A stretch of DNA of 64,000 nt from Canna indica (Eukaryota > Streptophyta > Magnoliopsida > Zingiberales > Cannaceae). Where the stretch lies: assembly GCA_034359265.1 (NCBI GenBank), contig CP136898.1:374501-438500 (forward strand). Reading direction: 5' to 3'. The position numbers and the translations under genes are program-made. Every line of letters begins with the position of its first letter. The first letter of the stretch is position 1. The notes under the pieces were generated by a model that did not search any database, was not told the DNA's origin, and saw only the letters and a list, made by a program, of their open reading frames with translations. Below, piece by piece: positions 35,501 through 46,762 of this stretch.

Positions 35501-38500
35501 ATGTCGTCAAAGATCGAGCTTAAGCTTTCCCGTCCCAGCCGCGTCTACCGCCCCGGCGTATGCACCACAAACTCCTAACCTCACCTCCTTCTCCCCCTGT
35601 TTTCGTCTCAATATCCAACTCTTTCTTACTTACTCTTCCAGGAATGCGTCCAAGGCAAGATAATAACCACGCTGAGCACTCCCATCTCTTACCAAAAGAT
35701 CGTCATCACCGCGACCGGAAGTGTCAACCTTCAGGTAAGAAAAAAAAAACCCTCTATTTTTTTTCTTCTTGGCTGTTTTGTTTGGTGTAATTAATCTCTT
35801 CCGTCTTCAGAAGGTTCGGGCGGGCATGACAGGAGTCATTGAATCTCTGTACAGTGTTGTCAAACCTATCCGCGTTCTGTGAGCCCCTTCTCTTTTCTGT
35901 GGATGCATCTCTGAATTTTTTTTTCAATAGAAACAGAGGGATGTTAATCCCACCCCTGTCGTTATTAAAAGGTATTAAGAAGATTATTAAGATGATCCGG
36001 CTTGTCTCGTCTTTCCTTTGTAGTTGTTGTTAGGATCCACTCCACTAAAGCCTCTTCGATGGAGTTAATTGATAAAGAGGAGTTGATATGTAAGCTACTC
36101 CGTCCATGGATTGCGAATAGGCACTTTAAAAACAAGTGCATTTCATCCTCTGTATCACAGTTGCAAAAAAACACATGTTGCATCATTGATCAAGCCTAAC
36201 CTTGCTAGGAACACTTCTCTCAGTTGGTGTTTGAGAAGTATCCATGCAAAAAACTTTGTTCCTATTTTGGTGCAAGCTTTCCAAATCCATTTCCATATAG
36301 GAAAGATGACTCCTCTTAATGAAATAATCTTGTACATAGCCTCAAGAAAGAAAACACTAGAAGGGCAATTGTTCCATATGATGTCCTCTTCATGAGAAAT
36401 TTTTTATGGCCTGGGTAAATAAACCAATGACATGATCTGAATGGCAGGCTCATGGTAGTTTAATTATATGTTCCATCCTCTATCATCATAGAACTGTCTT
36501 GTTGCTAATTGATTTGGTGAGGACATGAAAAGTTCTAGGAATAACTTGCATAGTATATCATCAGTGCACCATTTAGTTGCCAAAATGAAAAGTTGATTCA
36601 ACTGCTGAGTTTAAATTTAGTGAAAGGAAATAGCAAATTTCTGCAACTAACCATATCTTTTCATAGATAAGACCAAGATGAGTTGGTTAGTGCAGTGGTC
36701 CAATGAAATCTAGAGAAGCAAGATATTGTCTTCTAAGAAGCTGTTTAGTTGGATATTAGTCACCACTGCTTAGCTGATAAAGTGTTGTTGTGCATTGTAA
36801 AGTCTAAGATACTTAATTCCTCCTTCACCAATGACGCAACACAATTATGACCATTCTATCTTGCAATGAAGTCTAAGATATTAGATATGTTATAGTGACT
36901 TTCAAGTCTGATTTTGTTTCATGTACATAAGCTTACAAATGAAAGAACTTTGTTAAATAAGATCCCTCCTTTGCTTATGTCTTATCCTTGGTCGACTTTT
37001 TGACTCACTTCCAATGTTATGATTTGCTGGGCAGAAAAAAGATCATTGAGGTCTCTGCCTCTGCTGGAAAGTTAGGTCCAGGTAGAACAGAGGTATGCAA
37101 GTAAGATATATTTGATCCTTTTGGTTGCAACAATATTTAAATGAGGTCAGATGCTTCCTTTTGGTACATGGGATTTCCTTTCTTTCCTATGTTCATGTGT
37201 AACTTTTAAGAATTTAACTAATGCCATCTCATACAGACAAGAACCGAGTTCTAGGCCATAGGTTTTGGTATTTATGATTTCACTTATTGATACACATTGA
37301 TGTACTTCACAGCTATATTTGAAGTGCACGTGCTACTATTGGGCCTGCCTCAAAAATAAAGTAGCAGCTACTATCAGACTGCTTTTGGAGAACATATGTT
37401 GCATTTTTTTTCATTTCAATATGATTTTTTTTTAAACAAAAGTCACAATAGGTGACCATACTAGGGTTTGAATCCTAGATCTCTAGACAACATACAACAT
37501 ATTGCCACCAACTGTGCTACCCACAGTTGACTTCATTTCAATATGATTGCTCAATAAGTACTGAGTTAGAAAATTACTGTGCCAAGACTGGAGCAATAGA
37601 ATCTTTACATCCTTTGATTTAGCTAGTTTGCATTGGAAGGAAAAAAAATGGAAATATGCTCACTTAAATGCTTTCAGTTGTAAAAAGATGATAAAAAGGT
37701 TAACCTGTGCTATCTGCTATGTGATGATCTCTGTTTATCTAGCAATTTATTGCCATTGAGGAGTACTGGATATGTATCGCAACGTAAGAGCCAAATGTAC
37801 AAATATGTAAGATGTAAAATGTCCATCACCAACTGTGAATAACTCATTAATGTGAGAAAAGCTCTTTAATATGTACATTTCCATTATAGTTGTTGTATGC
37901 TAATTAAGATTAATTTATGGCGTAATAAGTGACCAATTCATGTTGGCTGGTAGTTAGTGAAATTATCATTAAATCTTAATAGAGCTTGTTAGCTGGAAAT
38001 TAGCCATGCAGTTAACTCCATCTCCATGTAGTTGGGGTTGCGCTTGATGTTTTAATTCATAAGTTTGTCTGGTGAAGGAGAGTAACAGTGGAGATCTTGC
38101 TAGATTCCTTATAATTTGTGAAGGACATCAACAAAGGTTATTTACATGGTGGGCAAGGCTTGGTCATTGCCTCTGTTAAGGTTATTCCTGTGGATGGAAC
38201 TGGTCGTTCATCTTAAATGGTTACACATTTAGTGGATCTTGATAAATATTATGGAGATTGATAAACTTCATTTTTCAAAAAACTAATCCTATGGAATTCC
38301 CATGCTACAGATATTATTAAAACTTAAATGTACGATGAATTTATTAATTGTGGAGATGACGACTGAGGAGGCAATAAAAATGTGTTAAACTGTCTTACTT
38401 ACCATTAGAGAAAACAAGAAGCCTTGATCCTAGGCCAATTCTATTTTAAATGTTGTGTATGTTGAGGTTTCATGTTCAGCATCCTACCTGGATACTTGTG

Positions 38501-41500
38501 GTTATTACCACTAAGAGCATGAATCTGAACAAATAAACAGTATATATAGTGTGTTTTCATTTTTCAATACTAAAAACATACATTTTTTTATTTGATTGCT
38601 TATAAATGCTTTGTTCTTTTTTATTGAGCATTTATTTTCAAACTAATGTAGTCCTATATTGTTTCCAGACACCATTTTCCTTCATTCTGAGTCCTCAAGA
38701 GAATGTAACTCTTGCATCACTCTATGAGACATTTCATGGTGGAAACATTAGCATTCAGGTACCTTTTCTCATTATCTGAGTAAGATTGCTTAATTTGTCT
38801 GTAAAACATCTATGTTAAGCATGCTACATATGCTGAAAAGTTATGCTGACTAGCTCACTAAACTGCAATTATCTCCTGGTGTGGTTCCTGCCCATTTATC
38901 ACTACCATCTTTTATGTTGTTTATTCTATTGGGTGACGACTTTCATGAAAATCTTAAGCTTTTGCAGAAGGGAACAATCTTTGCTTTTGTATTCTTAACA
39001 CTTTGTCACCTGTGGGTAGACGAATTGGACTAGACTGGTCCAAGCCCAAATTGACTGATACTGGTAGAGTTGGAACATAGGAGTTCCTGCTCCAAGACCA
39101 TGTAAATCTGATTGAGTGAGCACTTCTTTCCAATGCTCAGGCTTATAGGAAATGACTCAATCGAGCTTTTCAATTTTTAACCGATATTATAAATTACATT
39201 ACAAGGTCTCGATAGAGAAAGGGAAGGGCTTCAGGAGACTGATCAATTCCTGGAACTGAATATTAAGTTGAGACACATCCTATTAATCAAGTATTTGGGG
39301 CTTTTATGAAACACCTTTTGCTGATGACCGTCTAGTCTGCTACATGTTGGTATGCATTATTTGAAGTAGCAGGAACCATATAAGGTTGTTGTCCTATTAA
39401 AGTTTCTTGTTGCTTTTCAAACAAAGGAACAATTTGAAATCTGTGTATTCAGTAGAATCTCAAGGCTCTAGTCTTGGATTTTTGTTCACCTTGTAGGGGG
39501 GAGTATGGACATAGGAATAATGTCATGGTTGGTTCTAGTTAATTGAAAATGTAGGGAGTTTATACAAAGTCCTTCGATTTTATATCAACAAAAATACTGC
39601 ATCCTAAACTGAATATGCATTAGTGTTCTCAGCCACATCCTTTGGAGGTATTCAGGAGTTACTGTTTGCTTGCCATGGAGTCTTGGAACATTGTGCATAA
39701 AACATGATTGTAACTTCCAATTTGCTATGTACGTGTAATTAATCTAGGATAGTTAATGGTTTTCTTACTGAAATAAACCTTATAACAGCGTTTATTTTGT
39801 GGCGATAGTATCTTATAACAGCAGATGTATTGAGAGGTTACCTACATAAACCTTTATCCACTGCGTTGGAATTCATAGTAGAAAATGATAAAGGTAAAAA
39901 ACGAAACATGCAACAATATTCTTTTTCCTTTTTCTTTCTTTCTTTTGCTTTTAAATCAGTGTGTGTTTCTGGCTTAAAAATGTTATACAAATATAACTTA
40001 TTACATGTGCTTTGTTTTCAGTCTATCTAGTGCGGTCTCCTCATTTGCCGGAATATGTTCATTTCTATATTACTCAGGACACTCAAAAGCATCAACTGCT
40101 TCCTGAACTGCTTACAGGTCCATTTTCTTCTTTGGTTCATGTTGTACTTCCCTTTGAAGATATGTTGTGTAATACATAATTGAATCTAAAAACTTAGTGA
40201 TACTTTTCCTATTATTCAAAGTTTTCATTTAAAGGTAGATTGATCTAGAGGAATTCAACTATGTTATATATAAATATGGAGGTTGCTTTATTAGGTTATT
40301 CATTCCAAAATCGATGAAATATTTGAAACACAAAGTTTTTCAGATATTGTAAGATAATGTTATTAGGTTTTTACATTATTTTTTGCTTATTACATCTTTC
40401 TTTATCAAGTTTCACGGAATTTCTTCTACACCGCTGTTTGGAAAATGAGGATATCAATTGAGTGACCCACCGGTACGGAAACTGATATTTCTGTAAGGAT
40501 ACTTAATGAAGAAATTAATTTGACTAGCCATGCAAGATGGAAATAGGAACTTCACACTTCAACAATATCTGTATCTATAATGGAAGCTTACATGTAACTA
40601 TATAATAAGTTCAATTAACCAAGGGAAACTCTTTCTAGATGTGGCCTTCTTTCTTAAAGATAATGATTATAGACTTGTCTAGTAAGTGTGATATCTTCCA
40701 ATGAAGAAGACAAAAGCTTTCTGTGTGTTGACAGTGTAATTCTGTTTAGCAGGTCGTTTTCAGATTTCAGGAAAAATTTTAACTGAGTGTTCGTTGAAAG
40801 ATCCTATTAGTGGTGACCTAACTGTGGAAACATCTGCAGTTCGTATAGACTCTATCGATGTACAGTTGCTTCGTGTTGAATCTATTCTAACTGGAGAGAG
40901 GATTATCACCGATACGTCAGTGATTCAAACTACACAGGTACAAGAATATCACATATTATGAGATGTTTATATTGAGTCCAATCATGTTGATAAAAATCTT
41001 CTATAAATCAGATTGCAGATGGAGATATCTGTCGATCACTGAGATTGCCAATCTATGTCTTACTTCCCCGTCTGTTGGTGTGCCCTACATTGTTAGCTGG
41101 GTAATCACTTTCTGTCTAGAAGAAATGTTTTTTTTTCTTCATTTCAGCAGAGTTTATTTGAGTCCTTCCACGGTTGTGTTTTAGTTTGATAATTTTACGA
41201 AAAAAGTTCATGTCCCATCTACCACCAAGTTTAACTATTATTTTACTTTATTTAATATATGACAAAGAACTATAAGCTTAATGTTATATTTCCTTAATTT
41301 CCTTATTAGTGACCATGTAAGGAATCCATGTATATAAAATGTTCTCATAGTGATTGATTTGCTAATCTACACTACAGGGCATTTTCCATTGAGTTCCAGG
41401 TTTCCATTGTTATCAGCTTCGAATCTCAGCTATCGAAACTGTATCCTAAGTCTGATCTTAGAACCCCGAGGCCGTGGGTGAGTTTTTAACCAGTCATTTT

Positions 41501-41598
41501 TTAGGTCAAGTTGCATCAGTTAATTTGTTGGCTAAACTTGGTTTTCCTCTTTGCAGTTGGCAACTCTCACTCTACCACTGAAAGTATTCCGAACATAA
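35501..41598 (+). CDS. VPS26C: Vacuolar protein sorting-associated protein 26C (DSCR3/VPS26C homologue)
   Basis: Eleven exons (35501-35557, 35642-35734, 35811-35878, 37035-37092, 38669-38758, 39809-39893, 40022-40117, 40753-40937, 41012-41100, 41378-41477, 41557-41598) encode 320 residues with an arrestin-like fold. Landmarks are MSSKIELKLSRPSRVYRPG, SVNLQ..RAGMTGVIESLY, LYETFHGGNISIQYLITAD, RGYLHKPLSTALEFI, FYITQDTQKHQLLPELL, LLRVESILTGERIITDTS and YVLLPRLLVCPTLLAG. VPS26C is the third plant VPS26 type, orthologous to the human Retriever subunit. It takes part in endosomal cargo recycling, and in Arabidopsis it is linked to root-hair growth (family knowledge). After LLAG the splice gives Ala where many homologues have Pro. 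Intron 3 holds a LINE fragment and intron 4 a SINE, both antisense. Confidence 0.96.
35917..36420 (-). mobile_element. 5'-truncated LINE fragment in VPS26C intron 3
   Basis: On the minus strand, two frames offset by one frameshift read IWKWIWKACTKIGTKFFAW...LARLGLINDATC and then C-N-CDTEDEMHLFLKC. This is the zinc-binding tail (zf-RVT) that follows plant LINE reverse transcriptases. The fragment ends with GGGATTAACATCCC and an oligo(A) run (plus-strand T run at 35918-35926), as expected for a LINE 3' end. It is antisense to the host gene and dead. The 5' limit is approximate and no target duplication was found. Confidence 0.8.
37427..37531 (-). mobile_element. tRNA-derived SINE, 105 bp, with 17-bp target duplication
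   Basis: Read on the minus strand it starts GTCAACTGTGGG and has an A box TAGCACAGTTGG and a B box GATTCAAACC about 45 bp later. It ends in an oligo(A) run. It is bracketed by perfect 17-bp copies of TTCATTTCAATATGATT (37410-37426 and 37532-37548). Together these define a complete pol III SINE inserted by target-primed reverse transcription. It sits in intron 4 of VPS26C, antisense to the gene. Confidence 0.9.
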
Positions 41599-42033
41599 CC
41601 AACGTTCCTTACGTTCTTGATCTGATTTTGTTAAAAAAATCTTAATTAGTATCGTTTGTGGAATGCTATATTTTCTTTTCCTGTGGCGGGAGCTTGCATT
41701 TGTGAATCCCCGGAGGCGCTTATTGTAATCAATGGAATGAGTAAAATTCCAAAAAGTTTGATATTTATAGTTTTGCTCGTGCTGCTGATGTGAATTGTTA
41801 TTGCAGATTACTAAAGGAGCATTTGGTTGTCCGCAAGTGCAAATGTTGTTAAAAGTATTTGCATGCAAAAGCAAATGCTCGCGAATAGAATTTGCAACCT
41901 ACTGTTTGGTTGCCCTTAAGTAGAATTGAAATTTCTATTTGCAAGCGTTTGGTTGGCCGCAAATGGAAGTTGCAATTGCACTTGTAATTTGCATCTTCAT
42001 ATTTAGGTTTAGTAATTTTGGCATGATCTGATA

Positions 42034-42200
42034 TAGGGGTGACAGTTTTCGGCCCGGCTCGATAGCTCGACTCGACCCAACACGAAAAAATCGGGTTCGG
42101 GCCATTATCGACCTGACCCGATAAGGCCGATTCCTTATTGTGCCGGGTCGGGCCAAGTGTTATCGGGCCGACCCGATAGCCCGATAAACACTTCGGATCG
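42034..42200. mobile_element. hAT-like GGCCCGATA-rich insertion
   Basis: It begins TAGGGGTGACAGTTTTCGGCCCGG, which resembles the TAGGGGTGGCAA ends of hAT MITEs. It then runs through repeated CCCGATA, GGGTCGGGC and GACCCGATAAG words, closely like 60349-60732. The right end was not found. Confidence 0.5.
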
Positions 42201-42239
42201 ATATTAGCAAGTTTAAAATTAGTTAATTATTGGTTTTAA

Positions 42240-42345
42240 AAAATCTATCAAACGACATCAAATCTAAAATCTGACACTATCATCGTGTTCAGCGTGCAAA
42301 AATTTATATTTTTTATATTTATCCCGTCTTCATCCAACAATTCTT
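42240..42345. repeat. Diverged copy of the 175-bp LTR repeat unit
   Basis: ATCAAACGACATCAAATCTAAA, then ATCTGACACTATCATCGTGT and TCAGCGTGCAAAAAT closely parallel the unit in the 2151-2890 array (ATCTGAAATCCGACACCACC, then ATCGCGTTCAGCACGCGAAA). It is a single diverged copy far from the array. Confidence 0.65.
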
Positions 42346-42548
42346 AGTTGCTAAAATTAATTATTTATCAATACTTAAATTATTGCATTTATAATCCGTG
42401 TTTTTTGGATTGCAAGTTCATTTGCATTGCATGATATTAAAAATACAAGATACGATTAGTAAATGTTGTAAAATATTTTTATAACCAATCAAATAAATTT
42501 ATTATTTAAATATTAATATTTGTACTTGCGGGCAATCAAACCTTGAAA

Positions 42549-42561
42549 CCCCCCCCCCCCC
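42549..42561. repeat. Run of 13 C
   Basis: An uninterrupted C13 followed by TCCCC, just beyond the right end of the nested MITE and unusual in this AT-rich spacer. Confidence 0.95.
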
Positions 42562-44037
42562 TCCCCTTTCACACAACAGTTCCTTTGGAATCAACATGCA
42601 GCCAACTCAGTCTTCCAGGAGTTCAGCCTTAATGGCCATATATAAATATATAGTTGATTAGTTGGGCATCAATATTATTTGTGTCATTAATGGTCTTCAT
42701 GTTATTGAATATTGATGATTCATCACCATTATCTTTGCTTATTTTCCACGCACGGTAAATTTTGATGATTATCGAGATCTTATATTCTTGATGCAGGCAC
42801 GGGAGATTGTGACTCCCTGGAAGCTAACAACAGTACACAGTACTATAGTGTATGTTGTTTTCACAAACAGCTGACATATAGTGGAGTGCTTTTTCTCTAG
42901 CATTTCCTACGCATTAATTCCCTTTCGCAAATTAGAGTAGTAGTTAGCTGTCTAATATTTTCCTTGCAGTACATATATATATATATATATATATGCCTTC
43001 GACCATGTTGTGTACTTTTCTTGATCATCCATGCATATGTACCGTAGATTAACAAATTAAGATACATAGAATATACCCTCAAGAAACTCCTATATATCGC
43101 ATATATATATATATATATACCATCCATATTGGTATCTTTAGTTATTATTGAAATGTTAGATTATGGAGAGTCCAATATTCAGGAATAAAATTAATATTAG
43201 GATAATTTTCATACTATGAATTTATGAAATAAGTCAACGTACCCAATGAGTTGGTGAACATAAGTTATTTATTATTCATTTTTTATGGCCGGTCACGCAC
43301 TCTCATATTTACTTTCTTATTATTCTTGTTTACTCATTTAATGTTTATGTTGACTCATTCACTTTTCTATAAAATTAATTTACTATAGAAATTATTTTCA
43401 TAGTAGTTTAATTCTTAATTAGGTTTATTATATAACAATTATTATTTGTCCTTCCATCGCATTGCATTTAATGGAAGTGTTAAACTTTAGTTATTTTCAA
43501 TTTTATTTAAATATAATTTGAAAGGAAATTTCATTATAAGTATGTTGTGAACTCTCGCGATGAAATAAGGCTTTGTTTGAGAGTGCATTCTCTATTGTCT
43601 ATAACTACTTAATTTGCAAAAACAATAATGTTTGGTAAAATGAATGCTAAAATGATTTCACTTCAATAAAATTTCAGAAAGTAGTATTGTTATACCAAAG
43701 TTAATTATTTTTCAAAACATTTTATAAAAACTAAAATATTAATTATCAAACAGATAAGCTAACTTCTTAATTAATTAGCTTTATCACAAATTTAACACCA
43801 TGCTAGGAGGCCTGCATTTGAATTTTGTTCACGTCAAATATAAAGAATGCTCATATTTTACACTTCCATTTTTTTACGAGTAATTGTCTCAAATAATGAG
43901 CAAAAAAAATTAAATGGAAATTTAAGAATGACCGTTCTTTAAATAAGCGAATATGGATCACATTGATAAAGAAAAATGGGTGGTAACGCCCAGAAAACAT
44001 ATATACTAAATAACCAAGATCCGCTAATTAATATTAA
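42562..44037. other. AT-rich spacer with microsatellites
   Basis: (AT)n runs occur at about 42968-42993 and 43098-43119. 43560-43800 contains GGCTTTGTTTGAGAGTGCATT and AATTAGCTTTATC fragments that may be worn MITE sequence. No gene was recognised. Confidence 0.5.
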
Positions 44038-44166
44038 CACTGTAACAAAATACACCAAATTTTTTACGCTTATTATAAGCGTCGTAATGTAAAATTATTA
44101 AAAAAAAATTCAACGCCTGACAACAGACGTCGAAAAAAATCGACTTCTGACAGCAAGCACCTCAAG

Positions 44167-44206
44167 AGGCGCCGAAACATTTCGGCGCCGAAATGTTTCG
44201 GCGCCT
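44167..44206. repeat. Perfect 40-bp palindrome of nested GGCGCC units
   Basis: Reads AGGCGCCGAAACATTTCGGC followed by its exact reverse complement. GGCGCC recurs at both ends and the centre. It can extrude as a perfect hairpin. It lies in the left subterminal zone of the CACTA-like element. Confidence 0.95.
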
Positions 44207-44661
44207 GGATATCGGCGCCAGTGGTGCCGGTATCCACGGGTTGGCCTCGCCAACCCGTTAACCCGCGCCAGTTGGCACTCCTGTAGGTTTTTTTTTTAAA
44301 AATAAAAAATTATTTTTTAATTTATTTTTTCTATTTATTCTGCTTCCTTCATTTTTTTTATCTTCCTCTTCTTCTTCCTCATTTTTCTTCTTTCTTCTAT
44401 CCTCTTCTTTCTTCTATTATCTCTTCAAGCCAGATGACCGATTATGGAGGATTTCATTTTATTTCTTTTATATTCTTACTTATTTTTTTCACTAATGTTT
44501 TCTTCTCTTCTTTTATTGGTTATCAAATTCATTCAAGATATTAAATTTTGTACAAGGTTGGTAATTTTTTAAAACTTTTATTTATATCAAAATTTTTAAA
44601 ATTTATTATTGTTTTAATAAATTTTTTAAATTTTTAATTTTTGAACAGACGCGGTTACGCG

Positions 44662-44697
44662 CCGCTCGATTTCCGCCACGTGGTGGAAATCGAGCGG
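44662..44697. repeat. 36-bp inverted repeat centred on CACGTG
   Basis: 13-bp arms CCGCTCGATTTCC and GGAAATCGAGCGG flank GCCACGTGGT. The only mismatch is the G/T pair around the core. A decayed relative follows at 44713-44748 with GTCACGTGGC at its centre. Confidence 0.9.
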
Positions 44698-45374
44698 ACG
44701 TGAATCCACTGCCGCTCGATGTTCGTCACGTGGCGAAAATCGAACGGCACGGATTCGCGCTTGCCCTTAATTTGCCGCATGCGAAATTGGAACAGGCGTG
44801 CGATTCATTTTCCGCACCTTTTGATTTTCGTCGCACGCGGAATTCGAGGATTATATATATATCGGCGCATCTGACAGGCGCCGGTATGTTAAAAAAATAT
44901 TTTTAAAAAAATCTTTTGACGCCTGAGTAGATGTCGAATTGTTCGACGTATCGACGCCTGCTGACGCCTATACGCAGGCGTCGATATGTCGAACATTTCG
45001 ACATCTGCATTCTAGCTGCTCAAGCGTCGAAACGAACATATAGGCTCTCGTCATATTCCACTCATTTTCGTCATTTTTGCCGGCGTCAGTATATTCATTT
45101 CGACGCTAACAAGCATCAAAATGTTAGTTTATTCTGACGTCGAAATATCAATTGTTTGTTTAGTGCAATTGGTGTGCAATTGCAACCTATATATATATAC
45201 GGTGCATGCATGTATGCATCGTGAGATTTTATTCTACTTGGTTTCTGACCTCTTCAAACATATATCTTCACGCTTACTGCTATTATAGTATCTAAACTAT
45301 TCTTCGGTTCTTCTTCACTACCCCCCTGCCCTGGAATTATAATATGATCTGAGCTCATGCAAATTAAAATCAAA

Positions 45375-45377
<3 letters not shown>

Positions 45378-45425
<48 letters not shown>
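45378..45425. repeat. (AT)n microsatellite
   Basis: About 23 AT dinucleotides in the bHLH upstream region. Confidence 0.95.
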
Positions 45426-45427
<2 letters not shown>

Positions 45428-46313
45428 ATAGTTCGGCCGGGCATTGATCAGATGGAATTAACAAGCAGTTAAAGGTTTGCACTAATTAATTACTATAATT
45501 AGAGGAAGCCTAAAAAGGAGGATGATGTGTGAATGCATGCGCTAGCTGATGGAGTCGAAGTGCATGTTTTCATTAGGGAGCAGGCCAGGAACAAAGAATG
45601 TTGGGGGGCTATTAATGCCTCCATTACCGACGTCGATCGTAAGCTCTGTGTGTTACTGACATCATTCTTCATCATCATATATCTACATTTCTTGCCCTTC
45701 TCTTCCGTCTCCTTTTTTGCTTGTAGTGGTGGCATCATTTCAGATCTTTGAATGGGCGAGGCAAAAGGGATGGAAAGGCCAAGCCATGGGGGACCAACTC
45801 AAGCGCATGTGCCCGCCCACCCAAGTCATCTCTCTCTCTCTCTCTCAGAAAAAACAACTCCACAAACCCAATCCAAACCCACCTTTGTGCACACAATTAG
45901 ATAGGGAGAAAGATCTGGAGAGAGGGAGAGAGTGTGTGCGCGCTGTAAGAAAGCACGTAGTGGTCAATATGATCTGATCACTAGCTAGAGAGATGGAAGG
46001 CCGTGCAGAATCAAAGTAAAATAGTTGAGAAGATCATGTAACAATTCAGATTCATAGCTGCAGAAAAAAGAAACAAACAGTGCAGAGAGAGAAAGCCAAG
46101 GAGTGTATTCCAAGACACAATGATTACTTTGTTTTGGAGAGGAAGGAAGCGAGGCGTGGAACTGGAAAGCCATGGATAGGAGCGGGTAGAACAGGGGGCT
46201 TGACCAAGGTGGGCCTTGATTTCTCCTGCTTCCTCTTCCTCCTCCTCCCCCTAATCTTTTGGTTTGTTTTCTTGCCTTCTGCCCTTCTCATCAGGCTTGG
46301 TCGGTTCCATTTT

Positions 46314-46316
<3 letters not shown>

Positions 46317-46350
<34 letters not shown>
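46317..46350. repeat. (TC)n microsatellite
   Basis: About 17 TC dinucleotides, 410 bp upstream of the bHLH start. Confidence 0.95.
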
Positions 46351-46356
<6 letters not shown>

Positions 46357-46762
46357 TTTTTCACATTTTTCTTCCAATTAATATATATAATATCCTATTC
46401 TTAATATTTTTCTCTTTTCTCATCTGTCGCGGATGCAGGGGCTTCAGAAGAAGCAGCAGCAGCAGCGTAATAATACGTCTACGAGGTGAGGGAGGAGCTT
46501 GGAAGAACATGGGGAACCGCAGAGCGAATCGCGTAAGATCAAAGTAAAAAACTGGTCTTTGCCCGTACTCGATCCCCCACGCAAAGCTCTCATTTCTTTC
46601 TCCCGAAAGGATTATAAGTCCAAAGGGGAAGACAAAAAGCTCCTCGTCCCCTTCCAAAGCCCAAAGGCATCATTGTAGCATGCTGCTCTTCTCTACCACT
46701 AGTACTAGTGCAAGCTTCTATATACGCTTTGCCGGAGTCTTCGGCTGCCGACTGCTTCAATC

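Larger units (their letters stand above)
41816..42545. mobile_element. MITE with nested insertion, directly downstream of VPS26C
   Basis: The left end GGAGCATTTGGTTGTCCGCA continues as AGTGCAAAT. The right end reads ATTTGTACTTGCGGGCAATC then AAACC. These form an imperfect inverted repeat of about 25 bp. The interior has GCAAATG/CATTTGC words and is interrupted by GGCCCG-rich sequence from about 42034. No target duplication could be confirmed. The left end is 218 bp past the VPS26C stop, so it may lie in or near the 3' UTR. Confidence 0.6.
44038..45165. mobile_element. CACTA-like element rich in GACGCC subterminal repeats
   Basis: The left end is CACTGTAACAAAATACACC and the right end, read inverted, is CACTAAACAAACAATTGA. 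Both ends then show many GACGCC, CAGGCGTC and TCGACG words, in direct and inverted orientation, within about 250 bp of each terminus. This is the architecture of CACTA subterminal regions. Flanking triplets TAA and CAA match at two of three positions. The interior is T/C-rich plus several strong palindromes, with no transposase frame. The left CACTG departs from the usual CACTA. Confidence 0.65.
45166..46762. other. Promoter and possible leader of the TMO5-like gene
   Basis: It contains (AT)n at 45378-45425, short TC runs near 45829 and a longer one at 46317-46350, and several upstream ATGs (46433, 46510 and 46680). The frame from 46680 overlaps the main start in another frame. A TATATA at 46719-46724 is close to the main ATG. 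Which ATGs lie on the mRNA cannot be told from sequence. Confidence 0.5.

Noticed and set aside
35839..36395. Plus-strand open frames in VPS26C intron 3
   Set aside because: Antisense shadows of the LINE fragment and intron; the VPS26C frame splices over them.
46080..46547. 155-codon frame upstream of the bHLH gene
   Set aside because: Built around a (TC)n microsatellite; composition (SLSLSL, poly-Leu/Phe) is not protein-like.
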